This document shows positions 8,467-17,850 of a stretch of 64,000 nt of DNA, one piece after another. The position numbers and the translations under genes are program-made. The notes beneath the pieces were generated by a model. It was not told where the DNA came from and did not search any database. It saw only the letters and a list, made by a program, of their open reading frames with translations. The number at the start of each line of letters is the position of its first letter. The first letter of the stretch is position 1. The DNA comes from Reyranella sp. Its GTDB lineage: Bacteria > Pseudomonadota > Alphaproteobacteria > Reyranellales > Reyranellaceae. The stretch is taken from positions 1 through 64,000 of the forward strand of contig JALHMO010000001.1 of NCBI GenBank assembly GCA_022844015.1, read 5' to 3'.

Positions 8467-10122
8467 CTACGCGGCGGTTCGCAGCCGGCAGAAGCAGGAG
8501 GCCTCGATCGGCACGTCGGCCCACGCCGTGGCAATGGCGAGACGCTGGCCGATGATCTGTGCCTCCGCATGCCTGCCGAGCCGCACCAGGCATTCGTGCA
8601 GGCCATGCAGGCTCCAGACGTTCTCGGGATGCTGGCAGGCGCGGGGCAGGGTGCCGCCCAGCCCGAGGTCGGCACGGTAGATCTCCTCGGCGCGCTCGAC
8701 ATGGCCCTGCTCGAGCAGCAGCGCGCCCAGCGCATGGCGCGTCGGCTGCATCCAGCCCCACGGCTCGTCGTAGGGCAGGGTGTCGTCGAGCTCGACCGAC
8801 CTCGCGAGATGGGCGAACGCCTGGTCGAACTGGCCTTTGCGGTAGGCGATCTCGCCCCGGAGCATCTCGGCCGCGATCGCCAGGATGTCGCGGCAGGTGT
8901 TGTTGAACAGGTAGCGCGACGGCGGCACGCGGGCATAGGCGGCATCGAAGGCGCGCGCCTCGTGCTCGGCCGCCGCCACGTCGCCGCTCGCCGCGTGGGC
9001 GACGGCGCGGGCGTAGTGGGTCATCGCGGTGGTGACCGAGTAGAGGTCGCGGTCGCTCGGCAGCGGCAGGGCGATGATGTCGGCCCAGCGGCCGAAACGA
9101 ATCAGCACGTGCAGCTTCATCGGCACGAAGCCCTCGAGCCAGTCGGCCATCGGTGGCGACTCGATGCGCAGCAGGTCCTCGGGCAGGCTGGCGATCAGGT
9201 CGTCGGCCGCCTCGAGCGCCGGCTGCAGCTGGCCGAGGAACATCGCACCGTAGATCCGGAAGTGGAAATCGTGGCAGCGATAGAGGGTGTAGAAATTGTC
9301 GCCGCCGGCGCGCGCGGCGTACTTGCGATCGGCGACGATGGCGCGGCCGTTGCCGTCGATCACGCTCTTGTACAGCCCGCACAGGACGTCGATGTGCGTC
9401 GCCATGTGCACCAGGTGGCCGGCGTCGGGGACGAGGCCGCGCAAGGCGTCGGCGGCGCGCAGCGCGTTCTGCGGCTCGGGCGACATCTCCATCAGGTGGA
9501 CGTAGAGGTGCAGCAGGCCGGGATGCGCCATGCCGCCCGGCTGCGCGATCGCCCGCTCGAGCACCGCCTTGGCCTCGAGCGTATCGGCGCCCTCGGCCGG
9601 CCGGCCCGTCCTGATGTCCCACAGCTGCCAGGGCGTGCGGTTCATCAGCGCCTCGGCGAACAGCGTCGCCACGTCGGGATCGTCGCGATGGGCGCGATAG
9701 ACCTCGCGCATCAGCCCGGCGTAGCGGTCGTTCCAGTCTGCGCTGACGGCGGCGGGGTCGTCGGAGGCGTAGCGCTCCGCCAGCGGCGCGATCAGAGTTC
9801 GCTCGACCGGGCTCGCCGTGCCCGCGAGCGCCAGCGCCTGGCGCGTCGCCGCGCGGGCGCGCTGCAGCGACTGCTCGAGATCGACCGGATCGAACGCCTT
9901 CCACTGTTTGTTGTAGTTGGGGCCCGCGGCGTAGGCGATGCCCCAGTGGGCCATCGCGCAGGACGGGTCGGCTTCGGCCGCCCGGGCGAAGCAGCGCACC
10001 GCCTCCTCGTGGTTGAAGCCGTAGCACCAGACCAGCCCGCGATCGAACCACGCCTGGGCCTCCGCCGAGCGGGTCGTGACGGGCCGGCCGTAGCCGCCGA
10101 GGTCGTAGTCGTAGTCGGCCAT
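8467..10122 (-). CDS. Large tetratricopeptide-repeat protein, TTC38-like
   Basis: The protein has 551 residues. It carries many helical-hairpin repeats of TPR character (for example WFDRGLVWCYGFNHEEAVRCFARA and similar segments throughout) without a catalytic domain. The overall pattern is that of the TTC38-like family of long alpha-solenoid proteins, whose biochemical role is unknown. I place the start at ATG 10122 (MADYDYDLGG): AGGGAGA lies at a good distance upstream, whereas the 11 extra residues from 10155 are Arg-rich and unlikely. It is transcribed in the same direction as the kinase/cyclase gene, 48 bases upstream of it, so the two may be co-transcribed. There is no signal peptide or membrane span. 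Confidence 0.75.
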   Translation of the reverse strand: MADYDYDLGGYGRPVTTRSAEAQAWFDRGLVWCYGFNHEEAVRCFARAAEADPSCAMAHWGIAYAAGPNYNKQWKAFDPVDLEQSLQRARAATRQALALAGTASPVERTLIAPLAERYASDDPAAVSADWNDRYAGLMREVYRAHRDDPDVATLFAEALMNRTPWQLWDIRTGRPAEGADTLEAKAVLERAIAQPGGMAHPGLLHLYVHLMEMSPEPQNALRAADALRGLVPDAGHLVHMATHIDVLCGLYKSVIDGNGRAIVADRKYAARAGGDNFYTLYRCHDFHFRIYGAMFLGQLQPALEAADDLIASLPEDLLRIESPPMADWLEGFVPMKLHVLIRFGRWADIIALPLPSDRDLYSVTTAMTHYARAVAHAASGDVAAAEHEARAFDAAYARVPPSRYLFNNTCRDILAIAAEMLRGEIAYRKGQFDQAFAHLARSVELDDTLPYDEPWGWMQPTRHALGALLLEQGHVERAEEIYRADLGLGGTLPRACQHPENVWSLHGLHECLVRLGRHAEAQIIGQRLAIATAWADVPIEASCFCRLRTAA

Positions 10123-10262
10123 TGGAAAATTCTCCCTGCGGGCCCGGTGGACCAACCAGGACGGACGGTATCGTCGGCGATCAACTCAGTAAACGACGCG
10201 ACGGCCTTCACCGCGCGGCAAGCTCCCGTGTGCCTGCAGAATACAACCTTAAGACGATTTAC

Positions 10263-10283
10263 TTATGAAAAGGACGTTCATAA
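10263..10283. promoter_or_regulatory. Perfect inverted repeat TTATGAA-N7-TTCATAA in the divergent TPR/comM intergenic region
   Basis: Arms 10263-10269 and 10277-10283 are perfect reverse complements separated by 7 bases. They lie in the only AT-rich part (about 10245-10290) of the 189-base gap between the divergent TPR gene and comM. The size and position suit a dimeric regulator's operator or a promoter-proximal hairpin. No regulator is encoded next to it. It is a candidate only. Confidence 0.35.
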
Positions 10284-10311
10284 ATTGTTCTCCCATTCGC
10301 CGGAGAACGCC

Positions 10312-11961
10312 ATGCAGGCCAGGGTCAGGACCGTCTCGTTCCAGGGCATAGACGTCCTGCCGATCGACGTCCAGGTGCTGGTGGCACCGGGCAACGTCGG
10401 CTTCGCGCTGGTCGGCCTCGCCGACAAGGCGGTCGGCGAAAGCCGGGAGCGGGTGCGGGCGGCGTTCCGCGCGCTCGGGCTGGCGCTGCCGCCGCAGCGC
10501 ATCACCGTCAACCTCTCGCCCGCCGATCTCGCCAAGGAAGGCAGCCACTACGACCTGCCGATCGCCGTCGGCCTGCTCGCCGCGCTGGGCGTGATCGCGC
10601 GCGAGAGCATCGAGAATTACGTCGTGCTGGGCGAGCTAGCTCTCGACGGCTCGCTGATGCGCGTGCCCGGTGTCCTGCCCGCGGCGATCGCCGCCCGGGC
10701 GGCGGGGCGCGGCGTGATCTGCCCGGCGGTTTGCGGGGGCGAGGCCGCTTGGGGCGGCTTCGAGACCGCGAACGAGGCCGGCGCCGCCCCCCACGGCGCC
10801 GGTCTCGAGCCGCCGCGGATCGTCGCCGCGCCGTCGCTGCTCGCTCTGATCAACCATCTGCGCGGCAAGCAGGCCCTGCCGCCGCCGCAGGCGCTTATGG
10901 AGGAGGATCGCGCGCACTATCCCGACCTCGCCGAGATCAAGGGCCAGGAGACGGCCAAGCGTGTGCTCGAAGTCGCGGCCGCTGGCGGCCATAACCTGCT
11001 GATGATCGGCCCGCCCGGCTCGGGCAAGTCGATGCTGGCCGCGCGCCTGCCCGGCATCCTGCCGCCGCTCGAGCCGGAGGAGGCGCTCGAAGCCTCGATG
11101 GTGCGCTCGCTGGCCGGCGATCTCGGCGAGGGCCGGCTGAGCCGCCGTCGCACCTTCCGCGATCCGCACCATTCGGCGACCCTGCAGGCCCTGGTCGGCG
11201 GCGGGCTGCGGCCCAAGCCCGGCGAGGTATCGCTGGCCCACCACGGCGTGCTCTTTCTCGACGAGCTGCCTGAGTTCAACCGCGGCGCCCTGGAAGCGCT
11301 GCGCCAGCCGATCGAGACCGGCCGGGTGACGGTCGCGCGCGCAAACGCCCACGTCACCTATCCCGCGCGTTTCCAGCTGATCGCCGCGATGAACCCGTGC
11401 CGTTGCGGCCATCTCATGGAAGCGTCACGCGCCTGCGGCCGTGCCCCGCGCTGCGGCCTCGACTACCAAGGCAAGCTTTCCGGCCCGCTGCTCGACCGCA
11501 TCGACCTCACCGTCGACGTGCCGCCGGTCAGCGCGTCCGATCTCGCCCTGCCGCCGCCCGGCGAATCCTCGGCCGAGGTTGCCCGGCGTGTCGCCGCTGC
11601 CCGCACCGTGCAGCGCGATCGACTCGCCGCGCTCGACCGCAAGGGCAAGCTCGTCACGGTCGAGCCCGATCAGACTGCCGGGCTGCTGTCGGAGCGGGCG
11701 CGCCACTGGTCCAAGCCGCGCTGCAACGGCGACACCGACGGCGCACTGCTGGCAGCCATCGCCGAGCCCGACGCCGACGGCCGTGCCCTGCTGGCCCGCG
11801 CCGCCGACCGCCTCGGCCTGTCGGCCCGCGCCTGGCACCGCACGCTCCGGGTCGCCCGCACCCTGGCCGATCTCGACGGCTCCGACGCGGTGCGCCGCCT
11901 GCACATCGCCGAGGCGCTCAGCTACCGGCGCAGCGAGCCGCGCCAGGCGGTGGCGGCGTAA
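10312..11961 (+). CDS. comM: YifB/ComM family magnesium-chelatase-like AAA+ ATPase
   Basis: A 549-residue protein with the ComM/YifB architecture. The N-terminal Lon-like/S5-fold domain (RVRTVSFQGIDVLPIDVQV; ITVNLSPADLAKEG) is followed by an Mg-chelatase AAA+ module with Walker A GPPGSGKS (near residue 234) and Walker B LFLDELPEF. A zinc-binding stretch NPCRCGH...CGRAPRC and a C-terminal Mg-chelatase domain complete it. In naturally competent bacteria ComM is a hexameric helicase that promotes branch migration of incoming single-stranded DNA. In non-competent alphaproteobacteria the role is less clear. The start ATG 10312 has CGGAGA upstream and matches the family N-terminus; the frame is open much further upstream but only as antisense shadow. 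It is slightly longer than the usual 500-510 residues. Confidence 0.9.
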   Translation: MQARVRTVSFQGIDVLPIDVQVLVAPGNVGFALVGLADKAVGESRERVRAAFRALGLALPPQRITVNLSPADLAKEGSHYDLPIAVGLLAALGVIARESIENYVVLGELALDGSLMRVPGVLPAAIAARAAGRGVICPAVCGGEAAWGGFETANEAGAAPHGAGLEPPRIVAAPSLLALINHLRGKQALPPPQALMEEDRAHYPDLAEIKGQETAKRVLEVAAAGGHNLLMIGPPGSGKSMLAARLPGILPPLEPEEALEASMVRSLAGDLGEGRLSRRRTFRDPHHSATLQALVGGGLRPKPGEVSLAHHGVLFLDELPEFNRGALEALRQPIETGRVTVARANAHVTYPARFQLIAAMNPCRCGHLMEASRACGRAPRCGLDYQGKLSGPLLDRIDLTVDVPPVSASDLALPPPGESSAEVARRVAAARTVQRDRLAALDRKGKLVTVEPDQTAGLLSERARHWSKPRCNGDTDGALLAAIAEPDADGRALLARAADRLGLSARAWHRTLRVARTLADLDGSDAVRRLHIAEALSYRRSEPRQAVAA

Positions 11962-11995
11962 GCAAATTGGTCCTAGACTTCAGGGAGCACCCTCG

Positions 11996-12454
11996 ATGTC
12001 GACGATGACCTTCGACAAGCTCGCTTACGTGGACCGACTCCGGGCGGCAGGCTTCGACGAGCCTCAAGCCCGCGCGATGGCCGATGGCCTCGACCAGGCG
12101 CTGCGCGAGGAAGTGGCGACCAAGAGCGACATCGCTGCACTTCGGGTCGAGTTCAAAAGTGAGCTGGGCACGCTCAGAGGTGAGTTGGGCACGGTGAAAG
12201 GCGAACTGGGCACGCTGAGAGGCGAGCTGGGCGCGCTCAAGAACGAGTTCAGGAGCGAGATGGGTGCTCTCAAGAGCGAGCTCAGAGTCGAGATGGGCGC
12301 TCTCAAGAGCGAGCTCAGAGGCGAGATGGGCGCTCTCAAGGGTGAGCTGCTGGCCGCGATGAAGGCCGACAAGGTCGACCTGTTGAAATGGGTCGTCATG
12401 CTGATCGTCGGCCAGACCGCCATCTTCACGGCCTTGAAGCTGCTGGGCCGCTAG
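11996..12454 (+). CDS. Coiled-coil protein with C-terminal membrane anchor (DUF1640/CCDC90-like)
   Basis: The protein has 152 residues. The start ATG 11996 has AGGGAG 9 bases upstream. The N-terminus (DKLAYVDRLRAAGFDEPQARAMADGLDQAL) matches the common opening of DUF1640-type proteins. Residues 60-125 are a long coiled coil built of near-identical heptads (E-L-G-x-L-x-x), and the DNA underneath is itself repetitive. The last 20 residues, WVVMLIVGQTAIFTALKLLG, form one transmembrane helix. Homologues are small membrane-anchored coiled coils, related in pattern to the mitochondrial MCUR1/CCDC90 family; their bacterial function is not established. It follows comM by 34 bases on the same strand, so the two may share a transcript. 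Confidence 0.75.
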   Translation: MSTMTFDKLAYVDRLRAAGFDEPQARAMADGLDQALREEVATKSDIAALRVEFKSELGTLRGELGTVKGELGTLRGELGALKNEFRSEMGALKSELRVEMGALKSELRGEMGALKGELLAAMKADKVDLLKWVVMLIVGQTAIFTALKLLGR

Positions 12455-12573
12455 GGTCGGCGCAGCGGCTCCTGTCCGTATCGACAGCCGCGGGTTGGCG
12501 GGCCGATCCAGCTCCGCAGGCCGCCCTTGGCGCGCTGGGCGGCGAGCCTGGAGAGCACCAGGAGCCTTGGTAG

Positions 12574-13446
12574 TCAGACGGTATCGTAGACGTTCCGCCA
12601 GCGCTCGATCGCGCCAATGTGGCCGTCCACCGTGGAGAGATTGGCGCCCATTGTCGAAACCGAGATGTGACTTCCCCCGGAGTCCCGCCAGGCTGCGATG
12701 TCGCCGGGCCATCGGTTGTCGCCGCGGCCGTACTGCTGGATCGATTCGAAGCCGAACGCATCGGCATCCCTGCCGAGTTCCCGCAGCCTCGCCTCGATCC
12801 TCGCCTTGATCTCGACCGCCTCGGTTTGATTGCGGCCGGAAAACAGGAAACCGTCGCCGATCCTGGCCGCCCGCTCGAATGCGGCTTCACTGGAGCCGCC
12901 CAGCCAGATCGGGATCTGCCGCTTTGGTCGCGGCAGGATCCCGGCTCTGTCGATCCGATGGTCGCTGTCCGCGTGGTCGACCACGGGCTGCTCCCACAGC
13001 TTGCGGATCAAGGCGATCTGCTGCTCCTGCCGCTTGCCGCGCCGGCGAAAGTGTCCGGACATCTCGAGACCGTCGTACTCCACCCAGTTCCAGCCGATGC
13101 CGACACCGAGGCGAAGCCGGCCATCGGAGAACAGGTCGACATCCGCAGCCTGCTTGGCGAACAGCGCGGTCTGGCGCTGCGGCAGGATGATCACGCCGGT
13201 AACCAGTTCGAGGCGCTGGGTCACCCCTGCGAGGTAGGCATAGGTGACCAGCGGCTCGTGGAAAGGATCGGTCTCTCTGTACGGCCCGGTCAGCTTCGGC
13301 TCCCTGCCGCTATGAACGGCGCCGAGGACATGGTCGTAGATGACGATATGGTCGTAGCCTAGGCCTTCTGCAGCCTGGGCAAACGCCTTGACGGCTCCAG
13401 GATCGCCGCCGAGCTCGATCTGCGGATAGATCACGCCAGCTTTCAT
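12574..13446 (-). CDS. LLM class flavin-dependent (F420/FMN-type) oxidoreductase
   Basis: A 290-residue TIM-barrel protein of the luciferase-like monooxygenase superfamily. It opens with MKAGVIYPQIELGGDPGAV and AEGLGYDHIVIYDHVLG. LELVTGVIILPQRQTALFAKQAADVD and RLRLGVGIGWNWVEYDGL follow as the flavin-site segments, then PIWLGGSSEAAFERAARIGDG. This subgroup (Rv2161c-like) is often annotated as F420-dependent, but the cofactor cannot be decided here. The start ATG 13446 is supported by GAGGAAG upstream. It is divergent from the membrane patatin gene, with a 278-base gap in which nothing else is evident. The substrate is unknown. Confidence 0.85.
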   Translation of the reverse strand: MKAGVIYPQIELGGDPGAVKAFAQAAEGLGYDHIVIYDHVLGAVHSGREPKLTGPYRETDPFHEPLVTYAYLAGVTQRLELVTGVIILPQRQTALFAKQAADVDLFSDGRLRLGVGIGWNWVEYDGLEMSGHFRRRGKRQEQQIALIRKLWEQPVVDHADSDHRIDRAGILPRPKRQIPIWLGGSSEAAFERAARIGDGFLFSGRNQTEAVEIKARIEARLRELGRDADAFGFESIQQYGRGDNRWPGDIAAWRDSGGSHISVSTMGANLSTVDGHIGAIERWRNVYDTV

Positions 13447-13724
13447 CGTACGCTTCCTCTTCGAGGGGCATGAGGTCGTGTTCCGGATCCAGGCCCGCCA
13501 CGCCGCGCCACGCGACGGCAGGGGCCGACTCGCGGCTCGCGCCATACGGGCAGCCCGGCCGACCATGCTCGCGGCGTTTGTCGTCCATCTGGATTTCCGA
13601 TTATTGTGGGGGCCTGTCAAGGCGACCACAGATCGAGCGCGTATCGGGTCGTGTGAAGGGTTCTGCTCGCGGATCCTTCGAGGGAACGACGTCCCGGCGA
13701 CCCGTCTCGCTGTCGGGGGCATCC

Positions 13725-16211
13725 ATGGACAAGCCATCCTGGTTTCTGATCAAGGCACGGCAGGCATGGTGGGCGGTTACCGATATCCTGATCCTCGTCT
13801 GGTTCTGCCGCGCACCCGTCGCCGCGATCGCGGCCGGAGGGCTCCTGATCGCCCTCACGGATCAGGCGCGCGACATCGTCATCGCGACGACATCGCACAA
13901 GGAAGCGGGGTGGCCCATCCCGCTCTTCGTGACGCTTTGGGCGATCATGGGCTGGTACTGGGCCCGGACTACCCTCGAGTTTGCGCGCGGCGCCTCTCTC
14001 GAGCGCCGCCCGCCCAAGGACGGCAGGGTCTTCCTGGGACGGTGGGCATGGCGCTGGCGGCGGTTCGTTCGCGACCACCTGCCGCGCGCCATCGGTGCCC
14101 TGGCGTTCTGCTCCGTCGCTGCCGCCTTCTGGCGCGCGCACAATGTCTACGCGCTCTATGGCGACGACGAGACGGCGCGCCGCTACCTGGTACCGGCTAT
14201 TTCCTACGCCGTGCTGGCCGTTGTCTTCTATGGAATTGTCTGGTGGCGCAAGGAGATCGCGCTATTCCTCCTCAGAGGGACCGGACTGCGGCGCCTCGCC
14301 CCGGTTCTTGTCCCGCATCGCCGACCGCTCCGATCCTTCTGGGAGATCGATCGGTTTGCGCGATGGGTGCTGATCGTTTCCGTCGCGGCATCTCCCGTGT
14401 TCTTCTTCCTGTTCGCGGTCTGGCCGGTCGGCACGGCGACACGGATCGGCAGCGCCGTCTCGGTGGTTCTTCTCGGGCTCTCCCTGGCCGTCGCCCTGCC
14501 CAGCCTGCTGGTGATCATCGCCATGCGCACCCGCCTGCCGGTGCTCGGGGTGGCGCTTCTCGCCTTTTTCGTCATGCCTTGGCTGGCTGGCGATCATCAC
14601 GATTCCCGGAGCTGTCGTACGGCGGCGACTCCTGCGTGCGTCGCCGGCGACTACATCGAGCGCAGGTTCCTGAAGGAGGTCTTCCTCGACTGGCACCAAA
14701 GGAACCTTGCCTTGTCGGTGCCGCTCGAAGGTCGCGACGGCGAGGCGGTCCATGCACCTCCCCTGATCGTAGTCGCGACCGCCGGTGGCGCGAGCCGCGC
14801 CGCCTACTTCACCGCCCAGGTTCTCGGTGAGATCGCCAAGCGGGAAGAGGATTTCTCCGACCGGTTGTTCCTGGTCAGCGGCGTATCGGGAGGATCGCTC
14901 GGCGCGGCCGTCTTCCTGTCGCTGGTGGAGGCGGACCGGCGGGCGACCGGCGGCAAGGGATCGCCGCGACTTGCGACGGCACCGGGGGACGGCGAGAGGT
15001 TCATCGACAACGATTTCCTGGCGCCCGCATTCGGCGTCGGGTTCTATGTCGACGCTCCGTTCAGCCCGTTCACCTTCGTGCGCAAGCTGTGGGCGCCGAT
15101 CGACCGCGCGGCGGCGCTTGAGATGGCCTGGGAAGCGGCCTGGCTCGACAGCGGGATTGCCCAACCCGGGCCGAGGTTCTCGTGGTCGGACGGCCTGGTC
15201 AGGACCTTCGCCAAGGATTCGGACAGGCCCTGGCCCATCCTCGCCCTGAACGGCACCTCGGTGGAGAAGGGCAAGCGGATCATCGCTTCCAATGTCCTGT
15301 TCACGCTGGCGAAGGACGAGAACGGCGTCCGTCGCCTGTCGGGCTTCGGCGACATCTCGGGCGGCATCAATCGATACGATGCCCTGGAGATCCTGCAATC
15401 GGACATACCCATCAGCACGGCGGTGACGATGAGCGCGCGGTTCCCGATCGTCTCGCCTTCCGGTGGCCTGAGAAATGCCAGAGGCGAGCTGGTCACGCGC
15501 GTGGTCGATGGCGGGCTGTTCGAGAATTTCGGCGCGGTGCTGGCCGACGAGGTGCTGCGCTACCTGGTCGAGCGGATCGACGAGGCGCGGGACAGCGAAA
15601 GGCTGGTGACGCCGATCGCGATCCTCATCAGCAGCGATCCCTCCCTCGATCGCATTCACCTGCGCTCCGGCCCCGGCGCGGCGGTTGCCAATCCCGATTG
15701 CCTGCCGGCCAGCGAGCTTCCCGTCGAGCATCCCGGCAATGGCTGGCCTGAATGCCCGGCTGCGGCGGCCGACCATGCGACGCTGTTGGCCGATCCCCTG
15801 CTTGCCCTCTACGACGGGCGTGTGGCGCGTGGCGAGCTCGCGGCGACGGCCTTGCGCGATCGAATTGTGGAAACGCGGATCACCGTGCGCGAGCGGCTCG
15901 ATCGGGAGGTGCAGAGCAGCGACGCGGTGTCGGCCAGGCTCGGTTACGACAGGAACGTCGACTTCTTCCATTTCCGGCAGTGTCGCGTCGAGGGCGTCAA
16001 GGGCCCGACCATGAGCTGGCACGATTCGCCGACGGCCTGGAAGGCGATGCGCGCGATGCTGGGGCTCGATGGCACCACCGATCCGTGCGGCAATCGCGCC
16101 GAGTTCTTCCGTCTCTGCGAGCGGATCGAGCGGCTGAGCGGCAAGAGCCGGACGGAGCCGCTCGCGACCCAGGCCTGCGCCGACAAGGGATGGCCCACGC
16201 CGGTGAAGTGA
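13725..16211 (+). CDS. Patatin-like phospholipase with N-terminal multi-span membrane domain
   Basis: The protein has 828 residues. Residues 1-300 contain about seven hydrophobic spans with short Arg-rich loops. The catalytic region follows: a glycine-rich ATAGGASRAAYF stretch (oxyanion-hole type), the nucleophile elbow GVSGGS near residue 387, and the second dyad residue in VDGGLFEN near 594. Patatins are Ser/Asp acyl hydrolases acting on phospholipid or other lipid esters. The polytopic anchor would place the enzyme at the membrane. Two Cys-rich segments near 320-335 and in the last 120 residues hint at an extracytoplasmic portion. I start at ATG 13725 (MDKPSWFLIKARQ), because the upstream open frame is Arg/Ser-rich and atypical. 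No neighbouring genes are clearly linked. Confidence 0.8.
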   Translation: MDKPSWFLIKARQAWWAVTDILILVWFCRAPVAAIAAGGLLIALTDQARDIVIATTSHKEAGWPIPLFVTLWAIMGWYWARTTLEFARGASLERRPPKDGRVFLGRWAWRWRRFVRDHLPRAIGALAFCSVAAAFWRAHNVYALYGDDETARRYLVPAISYAVLAVVFYGIVWWRKEIALFLLRGTGLRRLAPVLVPHRRPLRSFWEIDRFARWVLIVSVAASPVFFFLFAVWPVGTATRIGSAVSVVLLGLSLAVALPSLLVIIAMRTRLPVLGVALLAFFVMPWLAGDHHDSRSCRTAATPACVAGDYIERRFLKEVFLDWHQRNLALSVPLEGRDGEAVHAPPLIVVATAGGASRAAYFTAQVLGEIAKREEDFSDRLFLVSGVSGGSLGAAVFLSLVEADRRATGGKGSPRLATAPGDGERFIDNDFLAPAFGVGFYVDAPFSPFTFVRKLWAPIDRAAALEMAWEAAWLDSGIAQPGPRFSWSDGLVRTFAKDSDRPWPILALNGTSVEKGKRIIASNVLFTLAKDENGVRRLSGFGDISGGINRYDALEILQSDIPISTAVTMSARFPIVSPSGGLRNARGELVTRVVDGGLFENFGAVLADEVLRYLVERIDEARDSERLVTPIAILISSDPSLDRIHLRSGPGAAVANPDCLPASELPVEHPGNGWPECPAAAADHATLLADPLLALYDGRVARGELAATALRDRIVETRITVRERLDREVQSSDAVSARLGYDRNVDFFHFRQCRVEGVKGPTMSWHDSPTAWKAMRAMLGLDGTTDPCGNRAEFFRLCERIERLSGKSRTEPLATQACADKGWPTPVK

Positions 16212-16392
16212 CGCGCCGAGCTGCGCCTCGGCCGCCTTGTCTCCTCGATCGCAAAGGCAAGGGGACCGTCAGGTGGCGGGACGGCAGCAGGAACGTGCTC
16301 GTTGCGGCGCACCGGCGCCGCAGCCGCCATCGCTCCGTCATGCTGGCCGCAGCAGACTCGGGATTCGATCGCCCTGGCGGCGGTCAGCGTCC

Positions 16393-16779
16393 CTACTTCC
16401 GATCGGCGCCCAGTGGCGGCCCACCCTCGAGATAGCGCGTCGCCATGTGCGCTCCCTGCCTGGGCAGGAAGGCGATGAACCGCGCCCCTCCGGGGCTCAC
16501 CACCGTGAAGGCATGCGGCGTGCGCGCCGGAACCGAGATCGTCTGATCCTTGCCGACCAGGAGCCGTTCGTCGCCGATGCGCACGTCGAGCGTGCCCTCG
16601 ATGACGACGATCACCTCGTCGACCTCCTCGTGGAAATGCAGCGGGGCTCCGGCACCCTGCTCCAGGACGGCCATGCTGGAGCTGACCGAGACGCCCTGCG
16701 CCTCGCCGGCCAGAATGTAGTTGCGATAGCCTGGACGCCAGGGAATTTCCCGCGCCTCGTCGTTCTTCACTACCGGCAT
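16393..16779 (-). CDS. Cupin-domain protein
   Basis: A 128-residue single-domain cupin. Motif 1 is PLHFHEEVDEVIVVIEG, with metal-ligand candidates His48, His50 and Glu54. Motif 2 is PARTPHAFTVVSPGGARF, with the distal His. Small cupins of this type bind a divalent metal and act as dioxygenases, isomerases or small-molecule binders; nothing in the context narrows the role. The start ATG 16779 gives the usual compact length. The 181-base gap on its 3' side shows no feature. Confidence 0.82.
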   Translation of the reverse strand: MPVVKNDEAREIPWRPGYRNYILAGEAQGVSVSSSMAVLEQGAGAPLHFHEEVDEVIVVIEGTLDVRIGDERLLVGKDQTISVPARTPHAFTVVSPGGARFIAFLPRQGAHMATRYLEGGPPLGADRK

Positions 16780-17119
16780 GTCGATCTCCCAGGGCTGGTC
16801 GGGCGCGCCAACCTTCCCACCTGACGCCGACCGGCGCCAGCGTCACGCTCGCCCGCTGGCGCCATCGTCTCCGGCGGCATCCCGCACGATGACCGCCGGG
16901 CTCGGTTCGCAAATAACCTCCGGTCATGCCCGAGAGGTCCCATCCCGGGCGAATTTGCGTGCCGGGCGATGCCGTGGACATCGATCCAAGCCACCCTGGC
17001 GCCGGCCGCGCGTTTGGCACGGCGGCGCCCTTATCCGCAACATCCACAGGCGGGTCACATGGGAGTCACGGTCTTCCCGAACTAAGAACGTCATCTCGCC
17101 GTCGATTCAGCAGGATCAC
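16780..17119. other. Intergenic region without a recognised gene
   Basis: These 340 bases lie between the divergent cupin and YqhA-like genes. Open frames run through them but carry no recognisable family signature and look like shadows. The segment just before 17120 contains AGGA, suitable for the YqhA-like start. Promoters for both flanking genes probably lie here, but I cannot point to convincing -35/-10 boxes. Confidence 0.4.
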
Positions 17120-17692
17120 ATGACCAGTCCGGGACACAGCCACGATCGCGACCCGCGCGGGCTCAAGCCCATTCCGCGGCTCATCTTCGCCTCCCGCTGG
17201 CTGCAGCTGCCGCTCTATCTCGGGCTGATCGTGGCGCAGGTCGTCTATGTCTACCTGTTCCTCAAGGAGCTGCTGCATCTGGTGTTGCACACCGCGACGG
17301 TCACCGAGCTGCAGGCCATGCTGATCGTGCTGGGGCTGATCGACGTGGTAATGATCTCCAATCTGCTGATCATGGTGATCGTCGGCGGCTACGAGACCTT
17401 CGTGTCGCGCATGGAGCTCAACCGTCATCCCGACCAGCCCGAGTGGCTGAGCCACGTCAATGCCAGCGTGCTCAAGATCAAGCTGGCGATGGCGATCATC
17501 GGCATTTCCTCGATCCACCTGCTGCGCACCTTCATCGAAGCCGGCAGCCTCGGTACGGAGAAATCGACCTACACCGAGGCCGGCATCATGTGGCAGGCGA
17601 TCATCCATGCCCTGTTCATCCTGTCGGCCATCGGCATCGCCCTGGTCGATCGGATGAGCCAGCCATCGATACCGAGGGCCGCCGAGCACTGA
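17120..17692 (+). CDS. YqhA/UPF0114 family inner-membrane protein
   Basis: A 190-residue protein with about four membrane spans, centred near residues 25-50, 62-85, 115-133 and 155-175. It matches the UPF0114/YqhA (TIGR00645) family pattern, for example FASRWLQLPLYLGLIVAQ, LIDVVMISNLLIMVIVGGYETFVSR and LKIKLAMAIIGISSIHLL. The biochemical function of this family is unknown. The start at ATG 17120 (MTSPGHSHDRDP) has AGGA 6 bases upstream and gives the normal length. It is convergent with ribH, 204 bases away. Confidence 0.88.
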   Translation: MTSPGHSHDRDPRGLKPIPRLIFASRWLQLPLYLGLIVAQVVYVYLFLKELLHLVLHTATVTELQAMLIVLGLIDVVMISNLLIMVIVGGYETFVSRMELNRHPDQPEWLSHVNASVLKIKLAMAIIGISSIHLLRTFIEAGSLGTEKSTYTEAGIMWQAIIHALFILSAIGIALVDRMSQPSIPRAAEH

Positions 17693-17850
17693 AATCCGTC
17701 GGGACGTCGGCGAAATGGTGGTTCCTGCGGGGGCACTTGGCCCCGACAAGGCCGTTCTCCGTCCGCGATCCGGATGCGACTCCCGCCTCGCTCCAGTCAG
17801 GCGGCCGGGAACGGGGTGTCATAACCCCCGGGCCCTGTATCAGTCGCCGA

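Noticed and set aside
7705-10311. Long plus-strand open frame continuous with comM
   Set aside because: It is antisense to the kinase and TPR genes and is open only because of high GC; comM begins at 10312 with its own ribosome-binding site and family N-terminus.
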